From Bacteroidota bacterium (GTDB lineage Bacteria; Bacteroidota; Bacteroidia; Bacteroidales; Paludibacteraceae), in the NCBI GenBank assembly GCA_023391625.1, contig JAEWAN010000034.1, positions 620,001-684,000 on the forward strand: a DNA stretch of 64,000 bases. The letters run 5' to 3'. The notes under the pieces were generated by a model, which did not search any database, was not told the DNA's origin, and worked only from the letters and a program-made list of their open reading frames with translations. Numbering within the stretch: the first letter of the stretch is position 1; each line of letters starts with the position of its first letter. Below are positions 55,908 to 64,000 of this stretch, piece by piece. Made by a program: the position numbers and the translations under genes.

Positions 55908-56667
55908 CCTGAGCTTCTTTAATAAATAGTCCTGAGTTCTTAATTCTTGTATCCAAAAACTGGAAATACACGTTCCTTATATCCTGCGGAGTTTCCGATT
56001 CAGTTGCCCAGTCCAGCCACTCATCAGGAATAAGAGATACTATTTCATTTAGTTTACCGGAAGTCAATATACGGGTAAACTCCTCGTCAACCTCAGCCAG
56101 CCTTGAAGCTTTTGGCAACAGAACATGCTGTTTTATCAAAGCAAAAGGATCAAGCGCCTTCTTTTCCCAACCGTCCCAGTTATGATGAAAATAGAGGGTT
56201 GAACCATGATCTATAAGCCATAGTTCCCTTTTCCATATCAACATATTGGTGTTTTTCACCGTACGGTCAACATTTGTTAAAAAAGCATCCAACCATACGA
56301 TTTGCGAAGCTAACTTCTCATCAACCTCCGTCGTTACCGGATCAAAAGCCAATGCTCCGGACAGAAAATGAAGACCGACATTAAGCCCCCGGCTTGCCTG
56401 CAAAAGATCCTGTACCTCCTCGTCTCCCTCTGTTTGCCCAAATGCTTCATCCAACTGAACAAAGACCAGTTCCGGAATTTTAAAGCCTAACACTTTTGCC
56501 ACCAGTCCCCCAATCAGTTCCGATATCACAGCTTTAGTACCATGCCCCGATCCCCGGAATTTCACTACATATTTAAAACCATCATCAGCCTCAGCCAAGG
56601 CAGGCAATGAACCTCCTTCACGCAAAGGGGTTATATAACGGGTCACATTTACCGTACGTATTTCCAT
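55885..56667 (-). CDS. HipA-like kinase-fold protein
   Basis: 260 residues from the ATG at 56667 (MEIRTVNVTRYITPL). The longer frame from 56739 is rejected because the -7 box at 56686-56693 lies inside it and MEIRT fits the family. The fold shows ATP-binding-type FKYVVKFRGSGHGTKAVISE (Lys36), a catalytic loop WLDAFLTNVDRTVKNTNML (Asp134, Asn139 or Asn141) and a metal-binding IDHGSTLYFHH (Asp153). HipA homologues phosphorylate proteins such as GltX; this short version lacks the N-subdomain 1 of full HipA. It is first in an operon with DUF3037 and YjbQ. A toxin-antitoxin or signalling role is possible but unproven. Confidence 0.85.
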   Translation of the reverse strand: MEIRTVNVTRYITPLREGGSLPALAEADDGFKYVVKFRGSGHGTKAVISELIGGLVAKVLGFKIPELVFVQLDEAFGQTEGDEEVQDLLQASRGLNVGLHFLSGALAFDPVTTEVDEKLASQIVWLDAFLTNVDRTVKNTNMLIWKRELWLIDHGSTLYFHHNWDGWEKKALDPFALIKQHVLLPKASRLAEVDEEFTRILTSGKLNEIVSLIPDEWLDWATESETPQDIRNVYFQFLDTRIKNSGLFIKEAQDARKIFI

Positions 56668-56685
56668 ATTATCTATTTTATGAAA

Positions 56686-56693
56686 CAAAAATA
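56686..56693 (-). promoter_or_regulatory. -7 box of the HipA-like kinase operon
   Basis: TATTTTTG on the minus strand matches TAnnTTTG, 19 bp upstream of the ATG at 56667; it decides the start of that gene. Confidence 0.6.
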
Positions 56694-56808
56694 ACCATTT
56701 TAACATCAGCAACAAAGCAAAGGCAGGAAAAGAGTGCAAACCTTGAATCCTAAAATAAAAAATAAAAAAGTTAAAATTGTTTTAACTAACTATATCAGAC
56801 AATTATAT

Positions 56809-56816
56809 TATCTTTG
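56809..56816 (+). promoter_or_regulatory. -7 box of the acetyltransferase-like gene
   Basis: TATCTTTG matches TAnnTTTG, 108 bp before the ATG at 56924; divergent from the HipA-like operon promoter. Confidence 0.65.
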
Positions 56817-56822
56817 TGCGCT

Positions 56823-56905
56823 TTTTGCATCTTTAAACGCGCAATATAAAAATGCAAAATACCGTTAATCCCCTTTTTTAACAAGCATTTTTCAGTAAGG
56901 GGATT
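56823..56905 (+). promoter_or_regulatory. Structured 5' leader with two stem-loops before the acetyltransferase-like gene
   Basis: Hairpin 1: TTTTGCAT (56823-56830) with ATGCAAAA (56852-56859). Hairpin 2: AATCCCCTT (56867-56875) with AAGGGGATT (56897-56905), followed by TTATT. Both have 21-nt loops. The second one looks terminator-like, so attenuation or a cis-regulatory RNA is possible. Confidence 0.5.
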
Positions 56906-56923
56906 TTATTAAAACACTTAATT

Positions 56924-58054
56924 ATGTCTATAGAAATAAAAGAAGCCCGTAGTAAAAAGGAGATGAAAAAATTTGTGCGCTTTGCTACAAATTTATACGA
57001 AGGTAACGACTGCTTCTGCCCTCCTTTAGAGTTCGACGAACTCAATACACTCAATCCTAAAAAGAATCCTGCATTTGAAGTTTGCGAAACAATTTACTTT
57101 CTGGCCTACAAAGATGGAAAGATTGCAGGGCGTATCGCCGGAATCATAAACCACAGAGCTAATGAAGCATGGAGCGTAAAAAAGACACGTTTCGGTTGGT
57201 TTGACTTCATTGACGATATGGAAGTATCAAAAGCCTTGCTTGACGCCGTGGCCGCATGGGGTAAATCAAAAGGAATGAGCACTTTAAATGGACCTGTAGG
57301 ATTCACAGACCTTGACCACGAAGGGTTAATGGTAGAAGGTTTTGAATACAATTCGCCGATGGCCAGCCTATACAACTACCCTTATTACATCAAACATTTT
57401 GAAGCATACGGACTGACCAAAGAAACTGACTGGATCGAGTTCAGAATTTATCCCCCGAAAGAAGTTCCGGAACGTTTGGAACGTATTTCCAAAATTGTAA
57501 TGGATAAATACAAACTAAGGGTAGACAAAATCAAATCTTCTAAAGAATTAGTAAAAAAATACGGCTATACGTTTTTTGATGTCGTAGACGAAGCATACCA
57601 ACCTCTGTACAATTACTCCCCATTGACAGAGAAACAGAAAAAATATTATGCAAAAATGTATTTTCCTCTGTTGAATTATGATTTTGCGACTATTATCGTG
57701 AATGAAAAAGACGAAATTGTAGGTGTAGGAGTGGGAATGCCAAGTCTTTCCGAAGCATTAAGAAAAAGCAAAGGAAAATTATTTCCATTCGGATTTATTC
57801 CTTTGTTAAAAGCGTTACGGTCTAAGAAAATTACAGACTTCGACCTGCTATTAATCGCCGTACGCCCGGATTACCAAAACAAAGGTGTGAATGCCATTTT
57901 CTTCCACGACCAAATCAAATACTTCATCCAATATGGAGTTAAACATGTGGAAACTACATCTATTCTTGAAACAAATGCCAAAAACCAGGCTAATTTTGAA
58001 TATTTTGAAAAAATACTTCATAAACGCCGGAGAGCATACATAAAAGAACTGTAA
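56924..58054 (+). CDS. GNAT-like acyl/acetyltransferase family protein
   Basis: 376 residues, cytosolic. N-terminal part: SIEIKEARSKKEMKKFVRFATNLYEGNDCFCPP and TIYFLAYKDGKIAGRIAGIINH, then FGWFDFIDDMEVSKALLDAVAAWGKSKG, typical of a GNAT half. GPVGFTDLDHEGLMVEGFE and MASLYNYPYYIKHFE are strongly kept in this Bacteroidota family. A second GNAT-like half contains DLLLIAVRPDYQNKGVNAIFF and HVETTSILETNAKNQANFEYF. The acceptor is unknown. It has its own promoter, a structured leader and a strong terminator. Confidence 0.8.
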   Translation: MSIEIKEARSKKEMKKFVRFATNLYEGNDCFCPPLEFDELNTLNPKKNPAFEVCETIYFLAYKDGKIAGRIAGIINHRANEAWSVKKTRFGWFDFIDDMEVSKALLDAVAAWGKSKGMSTLNGPVGFTDLDHEGLMVEGFEYNSPMASLYNYPYYIKHFEAYGLTKETDWIEFRIYPPKEVPERLERISKIVMDKYKLRVDKIKSSKELVKKYGYTFFDVVDEAYQPLYNYSPLTEKQKKYYAKMYFPLLNYDFATIIVNEKDEIVGVGVGMPSLSEALRKSKGKLFPFGFIPLLKALRSKKITDFDLLLIAVRPDYQNKGVNAIFFHDQIKYFIQYGVKHVETTSILETNAKNQANFEYFEKILHKRRRAYIKEL

Positions 58055-58071
58055 TCTTTATCACAAAATAA

Positions 58072-58111
58072 AAACAATAAAAGCAGATTTTTGTATCTGC
58101 TTTTATTGTTT
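58072..58111 (+). terminator. 17-bp stem-loop terminator after the acetyltransferase-like gene
   Basis: AAACAATAAAAGCAGAT (58072-58088) and its perfect complement (58095-58111) with a 6-nt loop. Confidence 0.85.
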
Positions 58112-58192
58112 CCTATTCCTACAATCCGGTTATAAATATCGTATATAAAAACAGGTCACGCCTGCATTTAATTCAGTTCATACAAGATTAAA

Positions 58193-59503
58193 TCATGCCA
58201 ACGACTTTTTGTAAAGCGATTCTATAACATTACATATCTGCGTACTATCCATCATACCTGTATCACAAGTTAAATGATAATTACGCGTATCGCCCCAACG
58301 TTTTCCGGTAAAATGAAAGTAATGGGTTTCACGCGCCTTATTTATACGGGTTATCTCGTCAGCAGCACTCTCCGGAGCAAGGCCATATTCATTGACCGCA
58401 CGTTCTGTCTTATGCTGCATATCCGCATGCAGAAAAACATGAATACAAGTAGGAAGGTCACGTAAAATATAATCAGCACACCTCCCCACTATAACACAAG
58501 AACCTTTAGCTGCAAGACGGCGAATCACCCTACTCTGAGCCACGAACAGAGCATCATCTGGTGAAAGACTTTTTTCAATAGGAACTTCATAATCCTGCAT
58601 AATCATTTGATACAACAAACGGTTAGGCATATGTTGCTCTTTCTCACTAACAAATTTCTCACTAAACCCACTCTCCTGCGCTACCAACCGGATTAAATCT
58701 TTATCATAAAAATCTATGCCCAGTTTTTCGGCAATCTTTTTCCCGATAAAATGCCCCCCACTTCCATATTCGCGCGAAATAGTAATAATTACCGGTGTAT
58801 GTGCAGAAACCGAATCTTCCACAAGAACAGGTTCTTCTGCCGCCCGGCCAGAACATTCCCAACGAGTAATAAATTTCAAATATGGGGTAAATAAACGAAC
58901 AAAAGGACCTGTAAGCAACGCCACAATAACCGTACCTTCACGCAAACCTTCAATACGTCCGGCCAATAACAACGAAAATGCAGCTGCAATAATCATTAAC
59001 GATATGTCAAATACCATTTTCATTGTTCCGAATTCCTTTTTAAAGCGTTTCGCCGCTATTTGTACAAAATACTCCCCACTAACCATTGTGACATCTGCCA
59101 CAACTTCAAAACAAATACCCAAAGCTAAAACCGCACACCCGGCAACAAGAGAAAGCACTTTTAACACATAAAGAGAAGGTTCGTAATTACTTAACATAGC
59201 CATGGTTAAGTCTATAAAGAAACCAAATACTACCGAAACCGGAATCTGCATCAGCAAGTCAACGTATTTTTTCCGAATCCCCGCTCTTCCTAACATTAAC
59301 ATCTGACCTACAATAAGAACCATATTTAAAATAAAAATATAAGTTCCCATGGAAAGAGGCGTATTTAAACTCAATACATAAGGAGTACTTGATATTGGTG
59401 AAGTTCCCAGATTAGAACGTGTAATCAGGCTCACCCCTAAAGCGCTGACAAACAAAGCTAACGTAAAAACAAAATAACGCCGGAATAATTCTTTCTTCTC
59501 CAT
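58193..59503 (-). CDS. Fusion of YczE/YitT-like membrane domain and cytidylate-kinase-like domain
   Basis: 436 residues. Residues about 1-215 have five or six hydrophobic helices (RYFVFTLALFVSALGVSLIT, YIFILNMVLIVGQMLML, VSVVFGFFIDLTMAML, CAVLALGICFEVVADVTMVSG, MVFDISLMIIAAAFSLLLAG) and motifs SNLGTSPISSTPYVLS, as in YczE-type transporters of unknown substrate. Residues about 236-436 are a soluble cytidylate-kinase-like domain: PVIITISREYGSGGHFIGKKIAEKLGI (P-loop replaced by a REYGSGG motif), SFYDKDLIRLVAQE-like, VIVGRCADYIL, RINKARETHYFHFTGKRWGD. The kinase-like family is usually a separate protein, and its substrate is not known. A long leader with promoter lies upstream. Confidence 0.85.
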   Translation of the reverse strand: MEKKELFRRYFVFTLALFVSALGVSLITRSNLGTSPISSTPYVLSLNTPLSMGTYIFILNMVLIVGQMLMLGRAGIRKKYVDLLMQIPVSVVFGFFIDLTMAMLSNYEPSLYVLKVLSLVAGCAVLALGICFEVVADVTMVSGEYFVQIAAKRFKKEFGTMKMVFDISLMIIAAAFSLLLAGRIEGLREGTVIVALLTGPFVRLFTPYLKFITRWECSGRAAEEPVLVEDSVSAHTPVIITISREYGSGGHFIGKKIAEKLGIDFYDKDLIRLVAQESGFSEKFVSEKEQHMPNRLLYQMIMQDYEVPIEKSLSPDDALFVAQSRVIRRLAAKGSCVIVGRCADYILRDLPTCIHVFLHADMQHKTERAVNEYGLAPESAADEITRINKARETHYFHFTGKRWGDTRNYHLTCDTGMMDSTQICNVIESLYKKSLA

Positions 59504-59602
59504 TTTATCTAATCTTATTTACAATCTATTTTATCAACCAGTTGTCGAATATCATTTTCTTAAAGTCATACGCTCAGTAATACTTCTGAAAATGCTCTTA
59601 AA

Positions 59603-59650
59603 AATTTACATATGTTATATTCAACCATATCCTCTGATAATATGTAAATT
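59603..59650 (-). promoter_or_regulatory. Stem-loop in the long leader of the fusion gene
   Basis: An 11-bp perfect inverted repeat with a 26-nt loop, between the -7 box and the ATG at 59503. It may be a regulatory RNA element; no known riboswitch class is recognised. Confidence 0.4.
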
Positions 59651-59705
59651 ACTACTTTTATTCACCTGTTTCAGCAACAAGAAATAAGCTTTTAAATTGC
59701 CGGTG

Positions 59706-59713
59706 CAAAGATA
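59706..59713 (-). promoter_or_regulatory. -7 box of the fusion gene
   Basis: TATCTTTG on the minus strand matches TAnnTTTG; about 200 bp before the ATG at 59503. Confidence 0.55.
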
Positions 59714-60022
59714 AATCATTACACTCAGATTTAATTTCCATATTACAAAATAAACTTGAGTAAAATAAGGCGAAAAAACAGACAACCGACTCCTCTTATA
59801 CAGGAATAAATACCCTTCACACCTACCCCCATTCGCCTATACTGATTAATCTGGAAGAGAATAGTGACTACAATGTGTAACTTAAAAAAACAATCTGAAC
59901 GACTTTAAATACAAACCGACAGCAAGTACCTTCTATGCTAATAATACACAATACCAGACTCAATGCTCCATATTGTCCGGTCTAAACATAGCCAGCCTGA
60001 AAAAAAGAAACCCAGCAAAAAA

Positions 60023-60046
60023 GGTGATCCGATATTTCAGATCACC
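60023..60046 (-). terminator. Rho-independent terminator after hppA
   Basis: On the minus strand GGTGATC and GATCACC pair with a 10-nt loop and are followed directly by a TTTTTT run; 24 bp after the hppA stop. Confidence 0.85.
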
Positions 60047-60070
60047 CTTTCCTTATTATCCATACATTTC

Positions 60071-62293
60071 TTATAATAACGACCAGGCTACCGTTAAACC
60101 TGCCATTACAATAGATACCATACTCATTAATTTAATCAATATATTCAGTGACGGACCTGAGGTATCTTTAAAAGGATCGCCCACCGTATCGCCTACTACC
60201 GTAGCCTTGTGAGCCTCACAGCCTTTTCCGCCTAAATTACCATCTTCAATATATTTTTTTGCATTATCCCATGCACCTCCGGCATTTGCCATAAATATGG
60301 CCAGCAAAAAGCCAGTAGCAAGTCCTCCTGTCAATAACCCCATTACACCGGATACTCCTAACAAAACACCTGTCAGTATAGGCACAATTATTGCCAACAG
60401 AGAAGGAAACAGCATTTCACGTTGTGCTCCTTTGGTTGATATTTCTACGCAGCGGGCATAATCAGGAGTTGCTTCTCCAGTAAGAATACCTTTAATTTCC
60501 CGGAACTGACGGCGAACTTCCTCTACCATTTTCTGGGCAGCACGCCCCACGGCATTCATCGTTAAGCCACAAAACAGAAAAGCCATCATAGCTCCTAAAA
60601 ACATTCCTACAAGGACATTAGGATTCATCAAATTAACATCAAACCAGGCAATAAAATCGCCAATAGTAGCAGATTGTACCTGCTCTACACTCAGATTTTC
60701 TTTTACAGCTACAGCCACACTCTTACCTTCATTCATCAAACGAACCATTCCTATCTTGATTTCTTCAATATAAGAAGCCAATAAAGCAAGCGCTGTCAAA
60801 GCAGCTGAACCGATTGCAAACCCCTTGCCTGTTGCAGCAGTCGTATTTCCTAAGGCATCCAAAGCATCCGTGCGTTTACGCACTTCCGGAGCCAGTCCGC
60901 TCATTTCCGCATTTCCACCGGCATTATCTGCAATAGGACCATAAGCATCTGTTGCCAACGTTATACCTAAAGTAGACAACATGCCTACGGCAGCAATACC
61001 TATGCCATATAACCCAAGACTCAGGTTACCGGCAGACAGCATATTCTGAACATCAAACTGAATAGCACACAGATAAGAAAGAATAATAGCAAAAGCGATG
61101 GTGACAACAGGTATCGCAGTAGAAATCATACCTAATCCTAAACCGGATATAATCACAGTTGCCGGTCCGGTTTCAGCACTTTTAGCCACTTTACGGGTAG
61201 GATTATATGAATGAGATGTGAAATATTCCGTACCCTGTCCTATTATAACACCTGCTAACAGTCCACAGACAACAGAAAATGAAATACCTAACCAATTCTG
61301 AATCTTCAATAAGTATAAAATAGCAAAAGTCGCTATTACTATCAATACGGCACTTGTATTCACTCCCCTGTTCAAAGCACCCATCAACTGCTTCATATCC
61401 GCATTTTCTTTCGTCTTAACCAGAAATATGCCTAAAATAGAAAGAAAAACACCTATCGCAGCAATTATCATAGGAGCAAAAACGGCTTTCACCTGCATAG
61501 AAGGATCCATCATAAAAGCGGAAGCCCCCAATGCCGCCGTAGCCAATATAGACCCGCAATATGATTCGTATAAATCAGCTCCCATTCCGGCAACATCACC
61601 CACATTATCCCCAACATTATCTGCAATTGTAGCCGGATTACGGGGATCATCTTCCGGAATACCGGCCTCGACCTTGCCTACAAGGTCTGCTCCCACATCC
61701 GCCGCCTTTGTGTAAATTCCGCCTCCCACCCTTGCAAACAAAGCCTGAGTTGAAGCTCCCATACCGAAAGTAAGCATGGTAGTTGTAATAAACATCATTT
61801 TATGAGCCTGATCCACATTCTCCACAAAATGGTCTAAAATAAGATACCAAACAGAAATATCAATCAAAGCAAGACCTACTACAACCAGCCCCATAACAGC
61901 CCCGGAACGGAAGGCTATCTGCAAGCCCCTATTCAACGATTTGGATGCCGCATGAGCCGTTCTGGCAGAAGCATAAGTAGCTGTTTTCATTCCGAAAAAG
62001 CCGGCTAATCCGGAAAAGAAACCTCCTGTAAGAAAAGCGAAAGGAACCCACGAATTCTGAAGGCCGAAATAAGCCATAACTCCAAACAGCAGAGCTAACA
62101 CAACAAACACGACAATCACAACTTTATACTGCTGCCTTAAGTACGACATAGCACCCTCCCGTACATAGCGGGCTATTGTCTTCATTTTATCCGTACCTTC
62201 ACTTTGTTTCATCATTTGCCGGAAAAAATACCAGGCAAAACACAAGGCAACAATGGCTGCCAAGGGAACTAAATAAAAAATATAACTTTCCAT
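60071..62293 (-). CDS. hppA: Membrane pyrophosphatase (Na+/H+-translocating, K+-dependent type)
   Basis: 740 residues with about 16 hydrophobic helices. Signature motifs are GIYTKAADVGADLVGKVEAGIPEDDPRNPATIADNVGDNVGD in sequence, MGADLYESYCGS, DAYGPIADNAGGNAEMSGL, LDALGNTTAATGKGFAIGSAAL and NAGGAWDNAKKYIEDG. It uses pyrophosphate hydrolysis to pump ions across the inner membrane. The Ala in GNTTAAT, instead of Lys, marks the K+-dependent subfamily, whose Bacteroides members pump Na+ (and H+). It is the last gene of an operon with the M48 protease and mtnN (gaps 36 and 34 bp) and has a good terminator. Confidence 0.96.
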   Translation of the reverse strand: MESYIFYLVPLAAIVALCFAWYFFRQMMKQSEGTDKMKTIARYVREGAMSYLRQQYKVVIVVFVVLALLFGVMAYFGLQNSWVPFAFLTGGFFSGLAGFFGMKTATYASARTAHAASKSLNRGLQIAFRSGAVMGLVVVGLALIDISVWYLILDHFVENVDQAHKMMFITTTMLTFGMGASTQALFARVGGGIYTKAADVGADLVGKVEAGIPEDDPRNPATIADNVGDNVGDVAGMGADLYESYCGSILATAALGASAFMMDPSMQVKAVFAPMIIAAIGVFLSILGIFLVKTKENADMKQLMGALNRGVNTSAVLIVIATFAILYLLKIQNWLGISFSVVCGLLAGVIIGQGTEYFTSHSYNPTRKVAKSAETGPATVIISGLGLGMISTAIPVVTIAFAIILSYLCAIQFDVQNMLSAGNLSLGLYGIGIAAVGMLSTLGITLATDAYGPIADNAGGNAEMSGLAPEVRKRTDALDALGNTTAATGKGFAIGSAALTALALLASYIEEIKIGMVRLMNEGKSVAVAVKENLSVEQVQSATIGDFIAWFDVNLMNPNVLVGMFLGAMMAFLFCGLTMNAVGRAAQKMVEEVRRQFREIKGILTGEATPDYARCVEISTKGAQREMLFPSLLAIIVPILTGVLLGVSGVMGLLTGGLATGFLLAIFMANAGGAWDNAKKYIEDGNLGGKGCEAHKATVVGDTVGDPFKDTSGPSLNILIKLMSMVSIVMAGLTVAWSLL

Positions 62294-62327
62294 GTGTATT
62301 TTATTTAAAGGTTAATATATAGTGTGC

Positions 62328-63074
62328 TTAACGGGTCAATTGTATGTACTCTTTTAAAATTCCTAACGAATAGTAACCTACGTGTTTATTCACAAAATCG
62401 CTTTCAGATAAATGTACTTCTCCATCCGCCTGATCGGAAATAACCCTTACAACAATTAAAGGAACTGAATAATCCGCACATACCTGAGCAACTGCAGCCC
62501 CTTCCATTTCTGCACAAGCCACGGAAGGTAAATTACGGGAAAGGGCCTGCTTCATCTTCAGACTTGAAATAAATAAATCGCCACTGGCTATATCACCCAC
62601 AATAAATTTAGGATTCATAATATTAACTCCGGTCAGTGTTTTGCGAAAATCCGCATTATGAATCAGAAAGTTATGTACCGACCTGGACATTACCTGCAAA
62701 TCCTGTGCATCGGCTTCATAAGACGTCCTGTTTGTCAACGGTATTTCAAAACGCTGCATCAAAGGACGGGCATCCATATCATGCTGAAATAACCTCTCAC
62801 CTATTACAATATCACCGATATTCAGTTCTGGCGATATGCCTCCCGCAATTCCGGTAAAAATAATCCGGTCCACGTCAAACTCCAATATCAGGTGAACAGT
62901 GGTAGCGGCAGCGGCCACCTTACCCCAGCGGGAAAAAACAGCAACAACTTCCTGACCATATAATTTTCCCCGATAGTAAGTACGGCTACCCTTTTCAATA
63001 ACCGTTTTCTCTGTTATGGCATTTATAACCATTTCCATTTCTTCCGGCATAGCGCCTATCAAGCCCAACAACAT
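62328..63074 (-). CDS. mtnN: 5'-methylthioadenosine/S-adenosylhomocysteine nucleosidase
   Basis: 248 residues. Motifs: LGLIGAMPEEMEMVINAI, VDRIIFTGIAGGISPELNIGDIVIGERLFQHDMDARPL, FIVGDIASGDLFI and ACAEMEGAAVAQVCADYSVPLIVVRVISDQADG. The catalytic acid is the Asp of VISDQADG, and EMEGAA binds the ribose. It removes adenine from MTA and SAH in methionine salvage and activated-methyl recycling. Gene order with hppA and an M48 protease suggests co-transcription, without an obvious functional link. Confidence 0.94.
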   Translation of the reverse strand: MLLGLIGAMPEEMEMVINAITEKTVIEKGSRTYYRGKLYGQEVVAVFSRWGKVAAAATTVHLILEFDVDRIIFTGIAGGISPELNIGDIVIGERLFQHDMDARPLMQRFEIPLTNRTSYEADAQDLQVMSRSVHNFLIHNADFRKTLTGVNIMNPKFIVGDIASGDLFISSLKMKQALSRNLPSVACAEMEGAAVAQVCADYSVPLIVVRVISDQADGEVHLSESDFVNKHVGYYSLGILKEYIQLTR

Positions 63075-63110
63075 AGTATATTTTTCGTTTTTATGAATTG
63101 ACTATTCCTA

Positions 63111-64000
63111 TTATTTTTTCGCAACTTCCTGATTATACTCATTTATATTCATGATCCTTTGATACAAAGTAGGGTGTGAATAATAAAAAAACACATATAG
63201 GGGATGTGGTGTCAGATTACTCAAAGATGTAGCTGATAATTTTTTAAGAGAAGTTATCAGTAATTCACCGTAACCATACGAGGCCGCAAAGCGGTCTGCC
63301 TGGTATTCAAAGCGACGGGATAAAACATTGATACCAATATCCAAAACAAAAGATACCGGTGAATACAAAATAGCAAAAGCCAGCGCATTCAGATGAAAAT
63401 TCGCTTCTGTACCTCCAAGTGCCTGAGCAAAAACATCGCTCTGAAGCACGTAACCAAAAAAGAAGAACAATAACAGGGTATACGGCAAATTTATCATATA
63501 ATTAATAAGGGTATGCTTATGTTTATAATGCCCAATCTCATGGGCCAACACCGCAACAATTTCGTCTGTTGTCATTTCATCCATAAGCGTATCATACAGA
63601 ACGATACGCTTTTTTGCTCCCAGACCGGTGAAATAAGCATTAGCCTTGGTAGAACGTTTAGAGCCATCGATAATGTAAATATTCTGGAGCTTAAAACCCG
63701 CTCTGACTGAAAAATTTTCTATCTTATCACGGAGTTCACCAGGAGGCAATGGCGTTTGTTTATTAAAAAGAGGTACTATAACCTGCGAATAAAACATAGA
63801 CATGAAAAGACTAAATACCGTAACCACTCCAAAGGCCAGTAACCAAAAATAACGAGGGGTCAAGGTATATATCCATACAATCAGAAAAAGAATTCCACCT
63901 CCCAAAACTATCGTCATTGCATAACCTTTCAGCTTATCAATAACAAATAACTTAGGAGTAACTTTATTGAACCCGAAACGTTGCTCTATCACAAAGGTAT
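63111..64000 (-). CDS. Ste24/M48-type membrane zinc metalloprotease, C-terminal part (cut by window edge)
   Basis: The minus-strand frame is open to the window edge: residues T-F-V-I-E-Q-R-F-G-F-N read through position 63992, where a GTG occurs but is not a true start. The visible 296 residues contain IEQRFGFNKVTP, typical of CAAX-protease-1 family proteins, TM helices (GYAMTIVLGGGILFLIVWIY, FWLLAFGVVTVFSLFMSMFY, MINLPYTLLLFFFFGYVL), the zinc motif VLAHEIGHYKHKH and the third zinc ligand in SRRFEYQADRFAA. It cleaves peptides at the inner membrane, perhaps in quality control. First visible gene of the mtnN-hppA operon. Confidence 0.92.
   Translation of the reverse strand, partial: TFVIEQRFGFNKVTPKLFVIDKLKGYAMTIVLGGGILFLIVWIYTLTPRYFWLLAFGVVTVFSLFMSMFYSQVIVPLFNKQTPLPPGELRDKIENFSVRAGFKLQNIYIIDGSKRSTKANAYFTGLGAKKRIVLYDTLMDEMTTDEIVAVLAHEIGHYKHKHTLINYMINLPYTLLLFFFFGYVLQSDVFAQALGGTEANFHLNALAFAILYSPVSFVLDIGINVLSRRFEYQADRFAASYGYGELLITSLKKLSATSLSNLTPHPLYVFFYYSHPTLYQRIMNINEYNQEVAKK

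Larger units (their letters stand above)
59504..60070. other. 567-bp intergenic region between hppA and the membrane-kinase fusion gene
   Basis: No gene is supported. It holds, from left to right in the transcribed direction of the fusion gene (right to left here): a minus-strand -7 box at 59713-59706 (TATCTTTG), a leader of about 195 nt with an 11-bp inverted repeat (AATTTACATAT at 59603-59613, ATATGTAAATT at 59640-59650), and at the right end the terminator of the hppA operon (60023-60046). The part from 59750 to 60000 shows no recognisable feature. Confidence 0.6.

Noticed and set aside
56668..56739. N-terminal extension of the HipA-like kinase
   Set aside because: The extension contains the predicted -7 box and the translated sequence does not match the family start MEIRT.
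59973..60212. 79-codon plus-strand frame at the hppA terminator
   Set aside because: It overlaps the terminator and the end of hppA antisense and has no supporting signal.
1..64000. tRNA, rRNA, tmRNA, CRISPR arrays, insertion sequences or prophage genes
   Set aside because: All longer intergenic stretches were read; no cloverleaf-like sequence, repeat-spacer pattern, transposase or phage gene was found.

Overview
The window comes from a Bacteroidales-type bacterium (phylum Bacteroidota). Supporting signs are an AT-rich genome, TAnnTTTG promoter -7 boxes with no clear Shine-Dalgarno sites, SusC/SusD pairs, several proteins with type IX secretion (T9SS) C-terminal sorting domains, and a gene for the T9SS outer-membrane channel SprA. 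The exact family (Dysgonomonadaceae, Tannerellaceae, Odoribacteraceae or similar) cannot be fixed from the sequence alone. No rRNA, tRNA, CRISPR array or insertion sequence was seen, and all internal genes look intact.

Positions 1-30.9 kb hold a large polysaccharide utilisation locus, most likely for beta-1,3-glucan (laminarin or fungal/yeast glucan). Reading on the minus strand from a divergently transcribed membrane-bound sensor/regulator (27929-30811), it has three transcription units: (i) a GH3 beta-glucosidase and a 1394-residue modular T9SS protein; (ii) SusC, SusD, a surface glycan-binding lipoprotein, GH16, GH128 and a beta-helix (GH55-like) enzyme; (iii) two tandem approximately 1090-residue T9SS proteins, an OmpA-type barrel fusion and a second GH3 that runs off the left edge. 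Each unit is preceded by the same element: phased TGAGTT direct repeats with 10-12 bp spacing, placed 32-33 bp upstream of a TAnnTTTG box. This makes it a locus-specific regulon, and the regulator is the obvious candidate to read the repeats. Outer-membrane import (SusCD), lipoprotein enzymes and T9SS surface proteins therefore appear to be produced together.

Positions 31-38.5 kb are housekeeping and small operons: a HAD phosphatase, a bifunctional-nuclease-family protein, a Yip1-type membrane protein overlapping smpB, a DUF1847 protein, a deacetylase-like/glycosyltransferase pair, a small membrane protein and panB. Positions 38.5-45.6 kb carry surface genes: a VWA-domain T9SS protein, a TonB-dependent receptor with its DUF4249 lipoprotein, and a lectin-like T9SS protein. 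Positions 45.8-54 kb hold ruvA-sprA, the secretion channel needed by the T9SS cargo described above.

Positions 54-64 kb contain a free-standing B3/B4 domain protein, a HipA-like kinase/DUF3037/YjbQ operon, an acetyltransferase-like gene with a structured leader, a fusion of a YczE-like membrane domain to a cytidylate-kinase-like domain, and an operon of a Ste24-type protease (cut by the right edge), MTA/SAH nucleosidase and a membrane pyrophosphatase. Strong stem-loop terminators separate many of the units.
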